A DNA stretch of 15,111 nt from assembly GCA_964610175.1 (NCBI GenBank), contig CAZSVE010000080.1, forward strand, positions 1 to 15,111, written 5' to 3'. The notes beneath the pieces are model-generated. The model was not told where the DNA came from and searched no databases. It saw only the letters and a program-made list of their open reading frames with translations. The first letter of the stretch is position 1, and every line of letters starts with the position of its first letter. Positions 7,185 to 14,950 of the stretch are shown here, in pieces. The position numbers and the translations under genes are program-made. This stretch comes from CAZSVE01 sp964610175. Lineage in GTDB: Bacteria; Pseudomonadota; Gammaproteobacteria; HK1.

Positions 7185-8953
7185 CTATTCATGCTTTCCT
7201 TCGTATTGCTGCTGGAGACGACGGCAGGCCTCGTCATCCCCCAGGTAGGTTTTAATCATATCCACCAACATCCTGTAGCGCCCGATTTCCCGGCGGCGCT
7301 GGTCCCTGTCGTCTTTTGTCCGCAGCAGAAAGAAATCGGGAAAAGCGGTCAGCAGATCCCTCGCCCAGCTGCGAAGGTCCGGGGCTTCGCCCTCGGAGAC
7401 AGGATGATAGTAGACAATGCCGTACTCTTTCCGGATAAACTCGAGTTCGTCGGCCACCAGTTTTATCTGTTCCTGCGTCGGTTCATCATTATCGGGAAAA
7501 TCCTGAATCGTTTCCCCAAAGCGATTTACCATAATCCTTTTCGCCGTGGCCCGGCTGGCGGACATGTCCTCGTCGATTCCCGTTTCGACGCCGAAACCGA
7601 ATTGCCGCTCGGAACGCAGCCGGTTTCCGGTCAAGGAGAACTCCGCCTCGCCGCGCCCCGCCGCGTGTATCGCCATGGCCAGGGGAAGGAGCGTCGCGAA
7701 GGGCGTGGGGATAATACCGGCACCCGACCCGCGCGCTTCGCGCAGCGCCTCGATCAACGCCGGTGCATCCAAAACCGCGGGCAGGCAAACCAGGGCGAGC
7801 CGAACTGCTTTTTTCGCCGCCTCGGTCTTCCCTGCCCGGCACAGATGGCGGAATGTATCCTCCAGACAATTCAATCGTGGAGCGTCCTGTAAATCCAGCA
7901 GATAATTCGCTAATTCCCTGCCTTCGGGAAAAGTTTCCGTTTCTTTTTTCCCAATAACCTCACACAGGGCTTTGTGCACATCCGGCGATGCACCCAGGAT
8001 TTCCTCGATCCTGGGCAGCATGGCCTCGCGGCGCTCGGAACGCTCCCGAGAATCATCGGGAAACTCATCGGCATTGCCGAATGGGGGGGTATCTCCGTTC
8101 CGTCTTTTGTCATCCCGACTGGATTCCAAGATCTCATGTGTTGTTTCAGGGCTAAGAATATGCTTTCTCAGCAAACCACAGGCCGCCTGGTATACGAGGG
8201 AGTCTTGGTGAGCAGGCTTGGCAATGGAAAGGTGATTTTCTGGCAATGCAATCGGTTCCTCACCAACGCCGGGATGGGAGGATGCCGGGGAAACGATTCT
8301 TATACCGGAAGTGTCGTGCCCCTCGTAGTAAGTTTTGGTATGAATACCCGCCTTTTCCGAATGGTTACGGTACCACCCATAAAGATCGAGTGGCTGATCG
8401 GTATAGGCCTCCAACGCTTTAATACTGACCGTTGTTGAAAAATCCTCTTGAAGGCACGCGCCAAAGAGGCCAACGCCGCTCCCATATGGGGAGTTGCAAG
8501 AAACAATACGGAACGGGTTTTCTCGAAGATGGCGTGTTTTTCCTCATTCGAGGCATCATAGGCTTTCAAAAGAAGTTGCTTGGCCAGAAGTCCACCAAGG
8601 CTGTGGCAAATGAATAGAATCGGGTATTCACCAAGCTTGTTTCGTACCAATTCCTCCAGTACCTCGGTAGCCTGCTCTGGCAATGACATGGCCTGGCCGC
8701 TCTCGATGCGACCACGAGTCGCTTTGCTTATCAGAGTTCCCAGGATGCCTGATTTAACCGGGCTCGCCGCGTAATCCAACGACCAGACGCATACCTTGGG
8801 AAATTCCTCTGCCAGCCAGTATGGCCAGGAATCATGCAGGTTTTCTTCATCATGGCACCACGTCTTGAATGCATCCCCGCCCAGCCCATGCACGAATACG
8901 ACATCCGCCCGCACTGGAGATCCATGTTCGGAAATTCTGCGTAGTTCGCTCAT
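7185..8953 (-). pseudogene. alpha/beta hydrolase fused to uncharacterised helical region, frameshifted
   Basis: Adding one base in the A5 run at 8438-8442 gives a single protein of about 589 aa. The N-terminal ~235 residues are a lipase/PGAP1-like alpha/beta hydrolase. It has the oxyanion motif VVFVHGLGGDAFKTW, the nucleophile Ser in FICHSLGGLLAK (residue ~118), FLATPHMGA and, after the frameshift, the probable catalytic His in ALPENHLSIAKP. The remaining ~340 residues are mostly helical and charged, with no domain I can name; a helical bundle at LPRIEEILGASPDVHKALCE might be an effector-associated adaptor. ATG 8953 is chosen by comparison with related hydrolases; TTG 8986 is possible, and neither has a good Shine-Dalgarno. 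As the first gene of the operon it is a candidate effector acting on lipid or ester substrates (inference). As sequenced, the first frame ends at 8300. Confidence 0.78.
8438..8442 (-). other. homopolymer frameshift inside the hydrolase gene
   Basis: On the coding strand the run is TTTTT. With five T the frame reads KRIFQQRSVLKRW and leaves the family pattern. With six T it reads KRIFSTTVSIKALEAYTDQP, which runs directly into the hydrolase C-terminal half found in the other frame. A single-base loss is therefore well supported. It could be a sequencing error, an inactivating mutation or slipped-strand switching. Confidence 0.78.
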
Positions 8954-9146
8954 CACAATAGCGGTGAACAGAAAGTCATTCTGCAAAGGGGTGATTGGAG
9001 GGAATGCTGAATATCCGTGCGCCCAAAAGCAACATCAGAATTCCGCATAATAGTCAAACAGACAGTTCGTCTATCTCCCCATTTTTATCTTGACGCCAGT
9101 CCCCTTGCAATTGGACGGAGACAGAAAAGACGAACCAGGGTGCGTG

Positions 9147-9214
9147 TTCCGGCGAAATCGATCAGTGATTTCGGAATGAAACCGATCACCGATTCCGGTG
9201 AAATCGATCACCCG
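9147..9214. mobile_element. IS21-family-like terminal repeat remnant
   Basis: Three tandem units with a period of ~23 bp are visible: TTCCGGCGAAATCGATCA (9147), TTCGGAATGAAACCGATCAC (9170) and TTCCGGTGAAATCGATCAC (9193). Repeated TTCCGG-TGAAA-(N)-GATCAC units are typical of the ends of IS21-family elements, where IstA binds. No istA or istB coding sequence is present in the window, so this is most likely an orphan end or scar. Confidence 0.5.
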
Positions 9215-9403
9215 TCGGAGCGATGCGACGCGGGAGATTTATTATTAAAGATTTTGCTTTTCCTGAAACTTCTTCGACATTTTGTTCAAGGTTCCGCGGA
9301 CCAGGAATTAATATGTTGAATGGATATGTTTCAACTCATTTGGAATGTGTAGCAAGTTAAAACATGGGTTCCAAAACGCGAAGTTTTGTTTCGATACATA
9401 TAA

Positions 9404-9417
9404 CCCTCCTGGGAGGG
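9404..9417. repeat. short GC hairpin
   Basis: CCCTCC-TG-GGAGGG is a perfect 6-bp stem with a 2-nt loop. There is no T-tract on either side, so terminator function is doubtful. Confidence 0.3.
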
Positions 9418-9552
9418 AGAATAAATCGAAATAGTCTGCTGAATTCGGGCTTACGGTTCATCCGATTTTGCGAAGAAGATCCTTTTCTACGAGTGCAGCT
9501 CCCTATGCGATGGTAATTCCCTGGCCCAAAGATCTTTTGTCTTTCCGAAGCC

Positions 9553-9615
9553 GAAGATTTCGGGTAGAAATAACACGGATTCGGACAGCGATTGATGAAC
9601 CTACCCGAAATCTTC
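9553..9615. repeat. perfect 15-bp inverted repeat just beyond the binding-protein gene
   Basis: GAAGATTTCGGGTAG (9553-9567) is the exact reverse complement of CTACCCGAAATCTTC (9601-9615), with a 33-nt spacer. It starts 21 nt after the binding-protein stop codon in the direction of transcription. There is no T-run, so it is either a Rho-independent-like structure without a tract, an mRNA-stabilising stem or a tiny palindromic mobile element. Confidence 0.6.
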
Positions 9616-9635
9616 CCCAGGAGAGTAATTGAAGA

Positions 9636-10814
9636 TCAACGTTTCGACCATACCTTGAAAGGATATACAGGTTTGGCGGTAGCGCTATCTTCCGGTAGCA
9701 CCAACTCGCGCCTGTCGCCGATCCATTGAACCGCATAGGCGGGTTTGCCTATCTGTTTCCCGGTTTCGTCGGCCTTATAGCGGCCAAAAATGGTGGTAAT
9801 ATCCAATTGGAAAAGGGCCATGCGCACCTTATCCGGTTTCACGGAGCCAGCTTTCCTCACTGCTGCCTCTACCACCTGACCTGCTCCATACCCCCCTGCC
9901 GCATGATAGCCGGGCAAATGACCGTATTTTTCCTTGTAGGCTTTCGTGAATTCCGTTACGCCGGCTATGCCAAGGTTAGGTTCCCACTGACTGTTTCCCA
10001 TGACACCCTCCGCATCCGTTCCCAGGTTCTTACCGAAATCAGGCAGACCTGGCCCAACGGCAAAGGCGAAGACTTTGGCATAGAGCTGATTCGCTTTGGC
10101 TTGTCGTATAAATGCAGTCGAATCGGGTAGATAGGACCCACCGATAATTATGTCTGGTTTTTTACGGCGCATCTTTAGAATGATGGCCGCAAAATCGGTG
10201 GAGGCCTTACCATATTCCTCCTCGAAAACCAGATCCATCCGCAACGCGGCCATTTTTTCCTTTACGCCGGTGGCAACTGCTCGCGGGAAGGTTGTGTCGG
10301 AGTAAATCAAAGCGACCTTGGTAAGGCCTTTCGATTTGGCGAACTCCAGGATCTGATTCATATAGTCTTCCGCTGGCGTGTAAAGACCGAACACATTTTT
10401 ATAGCCACGCGACCAGATCTTGGATGCGGACGCACCTGCGGACACCATGGGAATACCGTACTTTTCCGTTACCGTGCTTGCAGAGAGGGTTACACCGGAA
10501 GAGTAGGGTCCGATGAGGAGATCGACCCTGTCGTCCGTGATAAGCTTCTCATAGAGTTTCGCGCCCGTGGCTGGTTGGGATTCGTCATCATAATGCACAA
10601 GACGTACGGGTTGCTTCAACAATCCACCCCGTGCATTCACGTCTTCCACCCACATTTGGATACCATTGAGCTGCTCTTGTCCGGTACGCGAGTACTTACC
10701 GGTTTGCGCTACCGATGCACCTACCACGATTTCCTTCGCCGCAAATGCCGAGACTGATGCCGCGCCGAATATTATTCCTAGAAATATAGAACGCCATATA
10801 TGCCGTATGCTCAT
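9636..10814 (-). CDS. periplasmic ABC transporter substrate-binding protein (LivJ/LivK type)
   Basis: A ~392-aa protein of the Peripla_BP_6 (type I, branched-chain amino acid/amide) family. The N-terminus is a signal peptide with Arg/His followed by FLGIIFGAASVSAFAA, and the mature protein begins near KEIVVGASVAQTGKYS. Family landmarks include NARGGLL, VRLVHYDDES, DLLIGPYSSGVT, GIPMVSAGASA, DIIIGGSYLPDS and GYHAAGGYGAG. Such proteins capture amino acids, amides, urea or aromatic acids for LivHMGF-type permeases, but no permease or ATPase gene is present here, so the ligand cannot be assigned. ATG 10814 is preferred over ATG 10823 because GAGGA lies 9 nt upstream of it but abuts the other. The gene is divergent from glnD and isolated, so it is probably monocistronic. 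Confidence 0.9.
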   Translation of the reverse strand: MSIRHIWRSIFLGIIFGAASVSAFAAKEIVVGASVAQTGKYSRTGQEQLNGIQMWVEDVNARGGLLKQPVRLVHYDDESQPATGAKLYEKLITDDRVDLLIGPYSSGVTLSASTVTEKYGIPMVSAGASASKIWSRGYKNVFGLYTPAEDYMNQILEFAKSKGLTKVALIYSDTTFPRAVATGVKEKMAALRMDLVFEEEYGKASTDFAAIILKMRRKKPDIIIGGSYLPDSTAFIRQAKANQLYAKVFAFAVGPGLPDFGKNLGTDAEGVMGNSQWEPNLGIAGVTEFTKAYKEKYGHLPGYHAAGGYGAGQVVEAAVRKAGSVKPDKVRMALFQLDITTIFGRYKADETGKQIGKPAYAVQWIGDRRELVLPEDSATAKPVYPFKVWSKR

Positions 10815-10823
10815 CTGAAACAT

Positions 10824-10828
10824 TCCTC
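10824..10828 (-). promoter_or_regulatory. Shine-Dalgarno deciding the binding-protein start
   Basis: GAGGA on the minus strand ends directly at ATG 10823 but is spaced 9 nt from ATG 10814. This favours the downstream ATG. Confidence 0.55.
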
Positions 10829-11148
10829 GAGTTTTTTACCTTATTTATATTACTTGAACGAACTCTCAAGGGTCACTCGGACTACCCCAGACCCCCGGAT
10901 GATCCCCATCGACCCCGTCGAAAGTCTATTTTCAAACAATCTCAAAAGAAGATACGCAATCGAAACATACTCGTATACAATCATGCTTTTTCCATGATTG
11001 CGGTCAATTCGATATACGTTGACTGGTTTATCCGAGGGAAAGAGGTCGATATCCGGATATCGCGTGTTTTATCGACATGTAGCGAATGTGTTTAGCCCGT
11101 CATGCACATGCAAAGAGAGCGGGTTCGAAAATCCTGTATACAAACCAG

Positions 11149-11254
11149 TTAGCGAAGCTTGGCCTCGAACCGATGAAGCGCGATTTGGCATCAGTCAAAG
11201 CAAAACCAGCGTTTTGTAAAATCCGACTCATTTGCGAAGAGAAGCGGAAAATGA
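11149..11254 (+). repeat. dispersed intergenic repeat copy R1
   Basis: This aligns over ~105 bp with 14848-14950, at about 70% identity by eye. Shared blocks include TAGCGAAGCTT, CCTCGAACCGA, AAAGCAAAA and TTTGCGAAGAG. One frame reads LAKLGLEP in this copy and AKLRLEP in the other, but other frames and the divergence give no sign of coding constraint. Confidence 0.55.
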
Positions 11255-11497
11255 ACGAATCGAATAAACATGTCGAAATAACAGTGTTTTCTAATATTCC
11301 GGCTTTTTACTCTTCTTCGGAGAAAGAACTTTTTTCCAAACACACTCTTGCAAACACAACTCTGGAAAAAGCATGGGGCAGTTTCCGGATAATCTGTTCA
11401 TTTCCCGCTCAGTTTCGCTGATGAGTCGAATTCCACAGGACACCAATTTGCTTTACCGATGCTATGCCTTGTCGATTTGTGGCGAAGCTTCGCTAGA

Positions 11498-14152
11498 ATG
11501 TCGACAAATCCCCGAAATTATATAGCAAAGCCGTTGCCTCGCATGAATGCTTCCGTAGATACATTTCGAAATGCACTCAAGGCCATCCGCGACACCTTGC
11601 GGGATCGATTTCTCACCGGAGAGGCAGCCGACGTCTTGGTTCGGCAACAAGCGGAGCAAATAGACGCATTGCTGCGCCGGATTTGGCATGTGCTCCCATT
11701 AACCGAAATTCCCCGTGTTGCATTAGTGGCAGTGGGAGGATACGGACGTGGCGAACTACACCCAGGGTCAGATATCGATCTATTGATCCTGTTGGGCGAA
11801 AAGGCCGATTTATCCACCGAGCGGAAAATTGGTGAATTTATCACCACACTCTGGGATATCGGGCTCAATATCGGCCACAGCACCCGAACCTTACCCGAAT
11901 GCGAAACCGAAGCTCGCACCGATATCACCATCGCCACGAACCTCATGGAAGCACGCCTCATCGAAGGTTCCCAGGCGTTATTCGATGCGCTCCGTGAATG
12001 CGCCGAACCGAGCAACATTTGGCCAAGCCGTGAGTTTTTCGAGGCCAAATGGGCCGAACAACAAGTCAGACATCACAAATTCCACGACACAGCCAACAAT
12101 CTGGAGCCCAATATCAAGGAAGGTCCAGGCGGATTGCGCGATATACAGATGATTGGCTGGGTGGCCAAACGTCATTTCGGCGCAGATACCCTACAGGACC
12201 TGGTTGGGCATGGCTTCCTGACAGAATCGGAATATCAAAGTTTGATAGCAGGGCAAAACTTCCTTTGGAATGTCCGCTTTGCGCTGCACATACTAACGGG
12301 TAGGCAGGAAGATCGACTTCTGTTCGACTATCAGCGCACGTTGGCCGAAGAATTCGGGTACCGGGATCAGGATCACAATCTCGCCGTCGAACATTTCATG
12401 AAGCAATATTACCGTACCATCGGGGAACTCTCCCGACTCAATGAAATGCTCTTGGAACTCTTCCAGGAAGCCATCCTGTACCCCGACTCCTCTGCGAAGA
12501 TCACACCCATCGGGCGGCGTTTTCAAGCGCGCAATGGATTCCTGGAGGTTGCCGATGACAAGGTATTCAAGCGTTATCCCTTCGCACTATTGGAGCTATT
12601 CCTGATTCTGCAGCAGCACCCCACGTTGGCTGGTGTGCGCGCCACAACCATTCGCTTGATTCGCGATCATCGGTATCTGATAGACGACGAATTTCGAGGC
12701 GACATCCGCGCACGCAGCCTGTTCATCGAGATTCTGCGTCAGCCACGGGGTATTACCGACGCACTGCGCCGCATGCATCGCTACGGGATCCTCGGTGCCT
12801 ATCTGCCCGCTTTCAAGAAAATCATCGGACAGATGCAATACGATCTACTCCATGTCTATACAGTGGATGAACACACATTATTCGTAGTGAGCAATCTGCG
12901 CGCCTTTGCGTCCATCGGGCACGATAAGAAATTCACCCTTTGTGCCAGGGTATTCGCGGAAATCCCGAAACAAGAGATCTTGTATATAGCCGGCCTGTTT
13001 CATGATATCGCCAAGGGTCGAGGTGGCGATCATTCCAGGCTCGGTGCCAAGGATGCCATGGAATTTTGCCTTCGACATGGCTTGAGCCAGTACGACACCA
13101 TGCTCGTCGCGTGGCTCGTGGAACACCATCTGTTACTGTCCACGACATCTCAGCGCAAAGACATTCACGACCCCGAAGTGATCAATGACTTCGCTGCAAA
13201 AGTCGGGGATCGGATACATCTCGATTATCTGTATCTGTTGACGGTAGCCGATATCTGGGCTACCTCTCCGGAACTTTGGAACGAGTGGAGACACACCCTT
13301 TTACGCGATCTGTACGAGGCTACCCTGCTCGCGCTTCGTCGAGGGCTGGAAAATCCTATCCGACAAACCGAGCGTATCGTGGAAACCAAGGAAGAGACCC
13401 TCCATATCCTGGAACAGGAAGGTCTGTTACGGGACGGTGCCAGAAAGGCTCGGATCGAGACCCTGTGGCAAAGCGCCGGAACCGACTACTTCCTACGTTA
13501 CCGACCCAACGAAATCGCCTGGCATACACGCGCCATTACCGATGGACGAGGTCGGATTCTCCCCATCGTTCTGGTACGGGAAGGGCGTGCTGGAATAGAT
13601 ATCTTCGTATACACACGGTATCAGGATTGTCTGTTCCAGGCATCCACCACCATTTTGGATCGTCTTCATCTAACCATCCAGGATGCGCGCATCGTTACCG
13701 CCGACAATGACATGACACTCAATTCATATATCGTCCTGGAGGCACCCGGGTACACCACCATCGACAACAGCATTGAACACCGCGAACGTAAACGCGAGAT
13801 CCACGGCACCCTCACCCGGCAACTGCGATCCCCCGAGGACGCAGTCTCCCCCGTCTCGCGGCTGCCGAAACGGCAATTACGCCACTTTACTACCAAGACA
13901 GCCGTACTCTTCCATGACAATGACGCCAACCAATACACAATCATGGAGATAAGTACCAGTGATCGACCTGGTCTCCTATCCCGCATCGCGGAAATCCTGA
14001 CTCGTTGCGAAACACGACTACACAAAGCCAGGATCGCTACGTTCGGGGAACGGGCCGAAGATATCTTCTTTATTACCGACAAGGCTAACCAACCCCTGAC
14101 CGAGTCCATGCAAAAGTGTCTGCGTGCCAAGGTTCTCGAAAAGCTGACTTGA
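11498..14152 (+). CDS. glnD: bifunctional [protein-PII] uridylyltransferase/uridylyl-removing enzyme
   Basis: About 884 aa, the usual length of GlnD, the glutamine-sensing enzyme that uridylylates PII (GlnB/GlnK) at low nitrogen and deuridylylates it at high nitrogen. Domains in order: nucleotidyltransferase with GGYGRGELHPGSDIDLLIL (~80-98), the PII-UTase region with LEPNIKEGPGGLRD (~210), an HD hydrolase domain with LFHDIAKGRGGDHS (~500) and VEHHLL, then two C-terminal ACT domains (VYTRYQDCLFQA ~705 and ISTSDRPGLLSRIAEIL ~815) that bind glutamine. All key motifs look intact. The start is uncertain: ATG 11459 (897 aa), 11498 and 11543 are all in frame and none has a clear Shine-Dalgarno; 11498 is chosen on family length. 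It is apparently monocistronic; the next gene starts 287 nt later. Confidence 0.93.
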   Translation: MSTNPRNYIAKPLPRMNASVDTFRNALKAIRDTLRDRFLTGEAADVLVRQQAEQIDALLRRIWHVLPLTEIPRVALVAVGGYGRGELHPGSDIDLLILLGEKADLSTERKIGEFITTLWDIGLNIGHSTRTLPECETEARTDITIATNLMEARLIEGSQALFDALRECAEPSNIWPSREFFEAKWAEQQVRHHKFHDTANNLEPNIKEGPGGLRDIQMIGWVAKRHFGADTLQDLVGHGFLTESEYQSLIAGQNFLWNVRFALHILTGRQEDRLLFDYQRTLAEEFGYRDQDHNLAVEHFMKQYYRTIGELSRLNEMLLELFQEAILYPDSSAKITPIGRRFQARNGFLEVADDKVFKRYPFALLELFLILQQHPTLAGVRATTIRLIRDHRYLIDDEFRGDIRARSLFIEILRQPRGITDALRRMHRYGILGAYLPAFKKIIGQMQYDLLHVYTVDEHTLFVVSNLRAFASIGHDKKFTLCARVFAEIPKQEILYIAGLFHDIAKGRGGDHSRLGAKDAMEFCLRHGLSQYDTMLVAWLVEHHLLLSTTSQRKDIHDPEVINDFAAKVGDRIHLDYLYLLTVADIWATSPELWNEWRHTLLRDLYEATLLALRRGLENPIRQTERIVETKEETLHILEQEGLLRDGARKARIETLWQSAGTDYFLRYRPNEIAWHTRAITDGRGRILPIVLVREGRAGIDIFVYTRYQDCLFQASTTILDRLHLTIQDARIVTADNDMTLNSYIVLEAPGYTTIDNSIEHRERKREIHGTLTRQLRSPEDAVSPVSRLPKRQLRHFTTKTAVLFHDNDANQYTIMEISTSDRPGLLSRIAEILTRCETRLHKARIATFGERAEDIFFITDKANQPLTESMQKCLRAKVLEKLT

Positions 14153-14422
14153 AACATTCCAAATCGAGCCGATGGATTCAGGCCAATCGATTCGTAATCC
14201 TCACGACTCGAAATCAGGGTGACAAACCCGACTCGGGGCTCGTCCTCCATCCAAAAAATACCGAAACTCACCCCCGATGAGATCAATCGACACGAACCAG
14301 TCCATATAAATACGTTGGTTCAACGATGATTATTGGGTTAATATTCCAATCAGTGGTTTTCTCCGCTGCCTATGATGTTGGCTTTAGGAGTTCGACCGAA
14401 GAAATTGTCGATAATATTTGAC

Positions 14423-14429
14423 GAGAGGA
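14423..14429 (+). promoter_or_regulatory. Shine-Dalgarno of cytochrome c gene
   Basis: GAGAGGA lies 10 nt before ATG 14440. It supports this start over the out-of-frame ATG at 14429. Confidence 0.6.
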
Positions 14430-14439
14430 TGAACGAAAA

Positions 14440-14751
14440 ATGCGTAAATTCATGACGCTTGCGGCATGTGCCGTGTTGACTGCCGGAACGAGTGGTGTAG
14501 CGATGGCCGATGGCGCAAAGCTATACACAGACAAACTGTGCCATACCTGCCACGGTGCCGATGGAAAGACCACGATAATGCCCGAGTATCCCAAGATTGC
14601 CGGACAGAATGAGAAATATATCGTAGATCAAATAAAAGCCATTCGAGACGGCAAGCGTACAAGTGGCCTGGCTGCCGCCATGAAGCCCATGGCCGCCAAC
14701 GTTTCCGACGATGAAGCGAAAGAAATTGCAAAGTGGTTGGCAAGCCAATAA
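14440..14751 (+). CDS. periplasmic class I cytochrome c (c553/c5-like)
   Basis: A 103-aa precursor. The Sec signal peptide (MRKFMTLAACAVLTAGTSGVAMA) is probably cleaved after AMA at residue 23, leaving a mature domain of ~80 aa. Heme attachment is CHTCH (34-38). The sixth ligand is probably Met 81 or Met 84 in AAAMKPMAANVSDDEA, followed by the conserved C-terminal helix EIAKWLASQ. Such proteins shuttle electrons in the periplasm between quinol-oxidising or inorganic donor complexes and terminal oxidases or reductases; the partner cannot be told from this sequence. It lies downstream of glnD on the same strand but 287 nt away, with its own Shine-Dalgarno and followed by its own terminator, so it is probably an independent unit. 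Confidence 0.93.
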   Translation: MRKFMTLAACAVLTAGTSGVAMADGAKLYTDKLCHTCHGADGKTTIMPEYPKIAGQNEKYIVDQIKAIRDGKRTSGLAAAMKPMAANVSDDEAKEIAKWLASQ

Positions 14752-14793
14752 ATAGCCCGACTCCAAAAACAGTCTCGATTGAAAATTGAAAAA

Positions 14794-14826
14794 GGTGCGG
14801 AGAAACCTCTCCGCACCTTTTTTTTT
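14794..14826 (+). terminator. strong Rho-independent terminator
   Basis: The stem GGTGCGGAGA (14794-14803) pairs perfectly with TCTCCGCACC (14808-14817) around an AACC loop and is followed by nine T. It ends the cytochrome c transcript 42 nt after the stop codon. The A-rich 5' flank could make it partly bidirectional. Confidence 0.92.
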
Positions 14827-14847
14827 GGACCTTGCGTCTCCTGTATC

Positions 14848-14950
14848 CTAGCGAAGCTTCGCCTCGAACCGACAAGGCATGATTTCGCGTTGGTAAAGCA
14901 AAATTGGTTCTCGTAAAACTCGAATCGTTTGCGAAGAGGAGCAGGAAATA
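14848..14950 (+). repeat. dispersed intergenic repeat copy R2
   Basis: The second copy of the ~105-bp repeat at 11149, beginning CTAGCGAAGCTTCGCCTCG. The first 23 bp also resemble 192-214. The two long copies flank the glnD/cytochrome c segment in direct orientation. Confidence 0.55.

Larger units (their letters stand above)
8954..9635. other. intergenic region upstream of the accessory operon
   Basis: About 680 bp without a convincing gene. It must hold the promoter of the minus-strand operon, but I see no strong -35/-10 pair; TATTAT just upstream of the hydrolase start is only a weak -10 candidate. It contains an IS21-type triple repeat (9147-9214), a GC hairpin (9404-9417) and a long perfect inverted repeat (9553-9615). 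Confidence 0.5.
10815..11497. other. divergent intergenic region between binding-protein gene and glnD
   Basis: About 680 bp between two divergent genes. It holds one copy of a dispersed repeat (11149-11254). Near the glnD start there is a palindrome GGCGAAGCTTCGC (11481-11493) in a region that could act as a weak promoter (TTGTCG at 11469, GCTAGA/TAGAAT at 11492-11499). The short open frames here look like non-coding readings of the repeat. Confidence 0.45.

Noticed and set aside
9017..9319. 100-codon open frame over the IS21-like repeats
   Set aside because: It is made of terminal-repeat DNA and AT-rich sequence with no recognisable domain; not a transposase fragment.
10998..11421. Two short plus-strand open frames upstream of glnD
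   Set aside because: They run through the dispersed repeat R1, lack Shine-Dalgarno sequences and show no conserved protein pattern.
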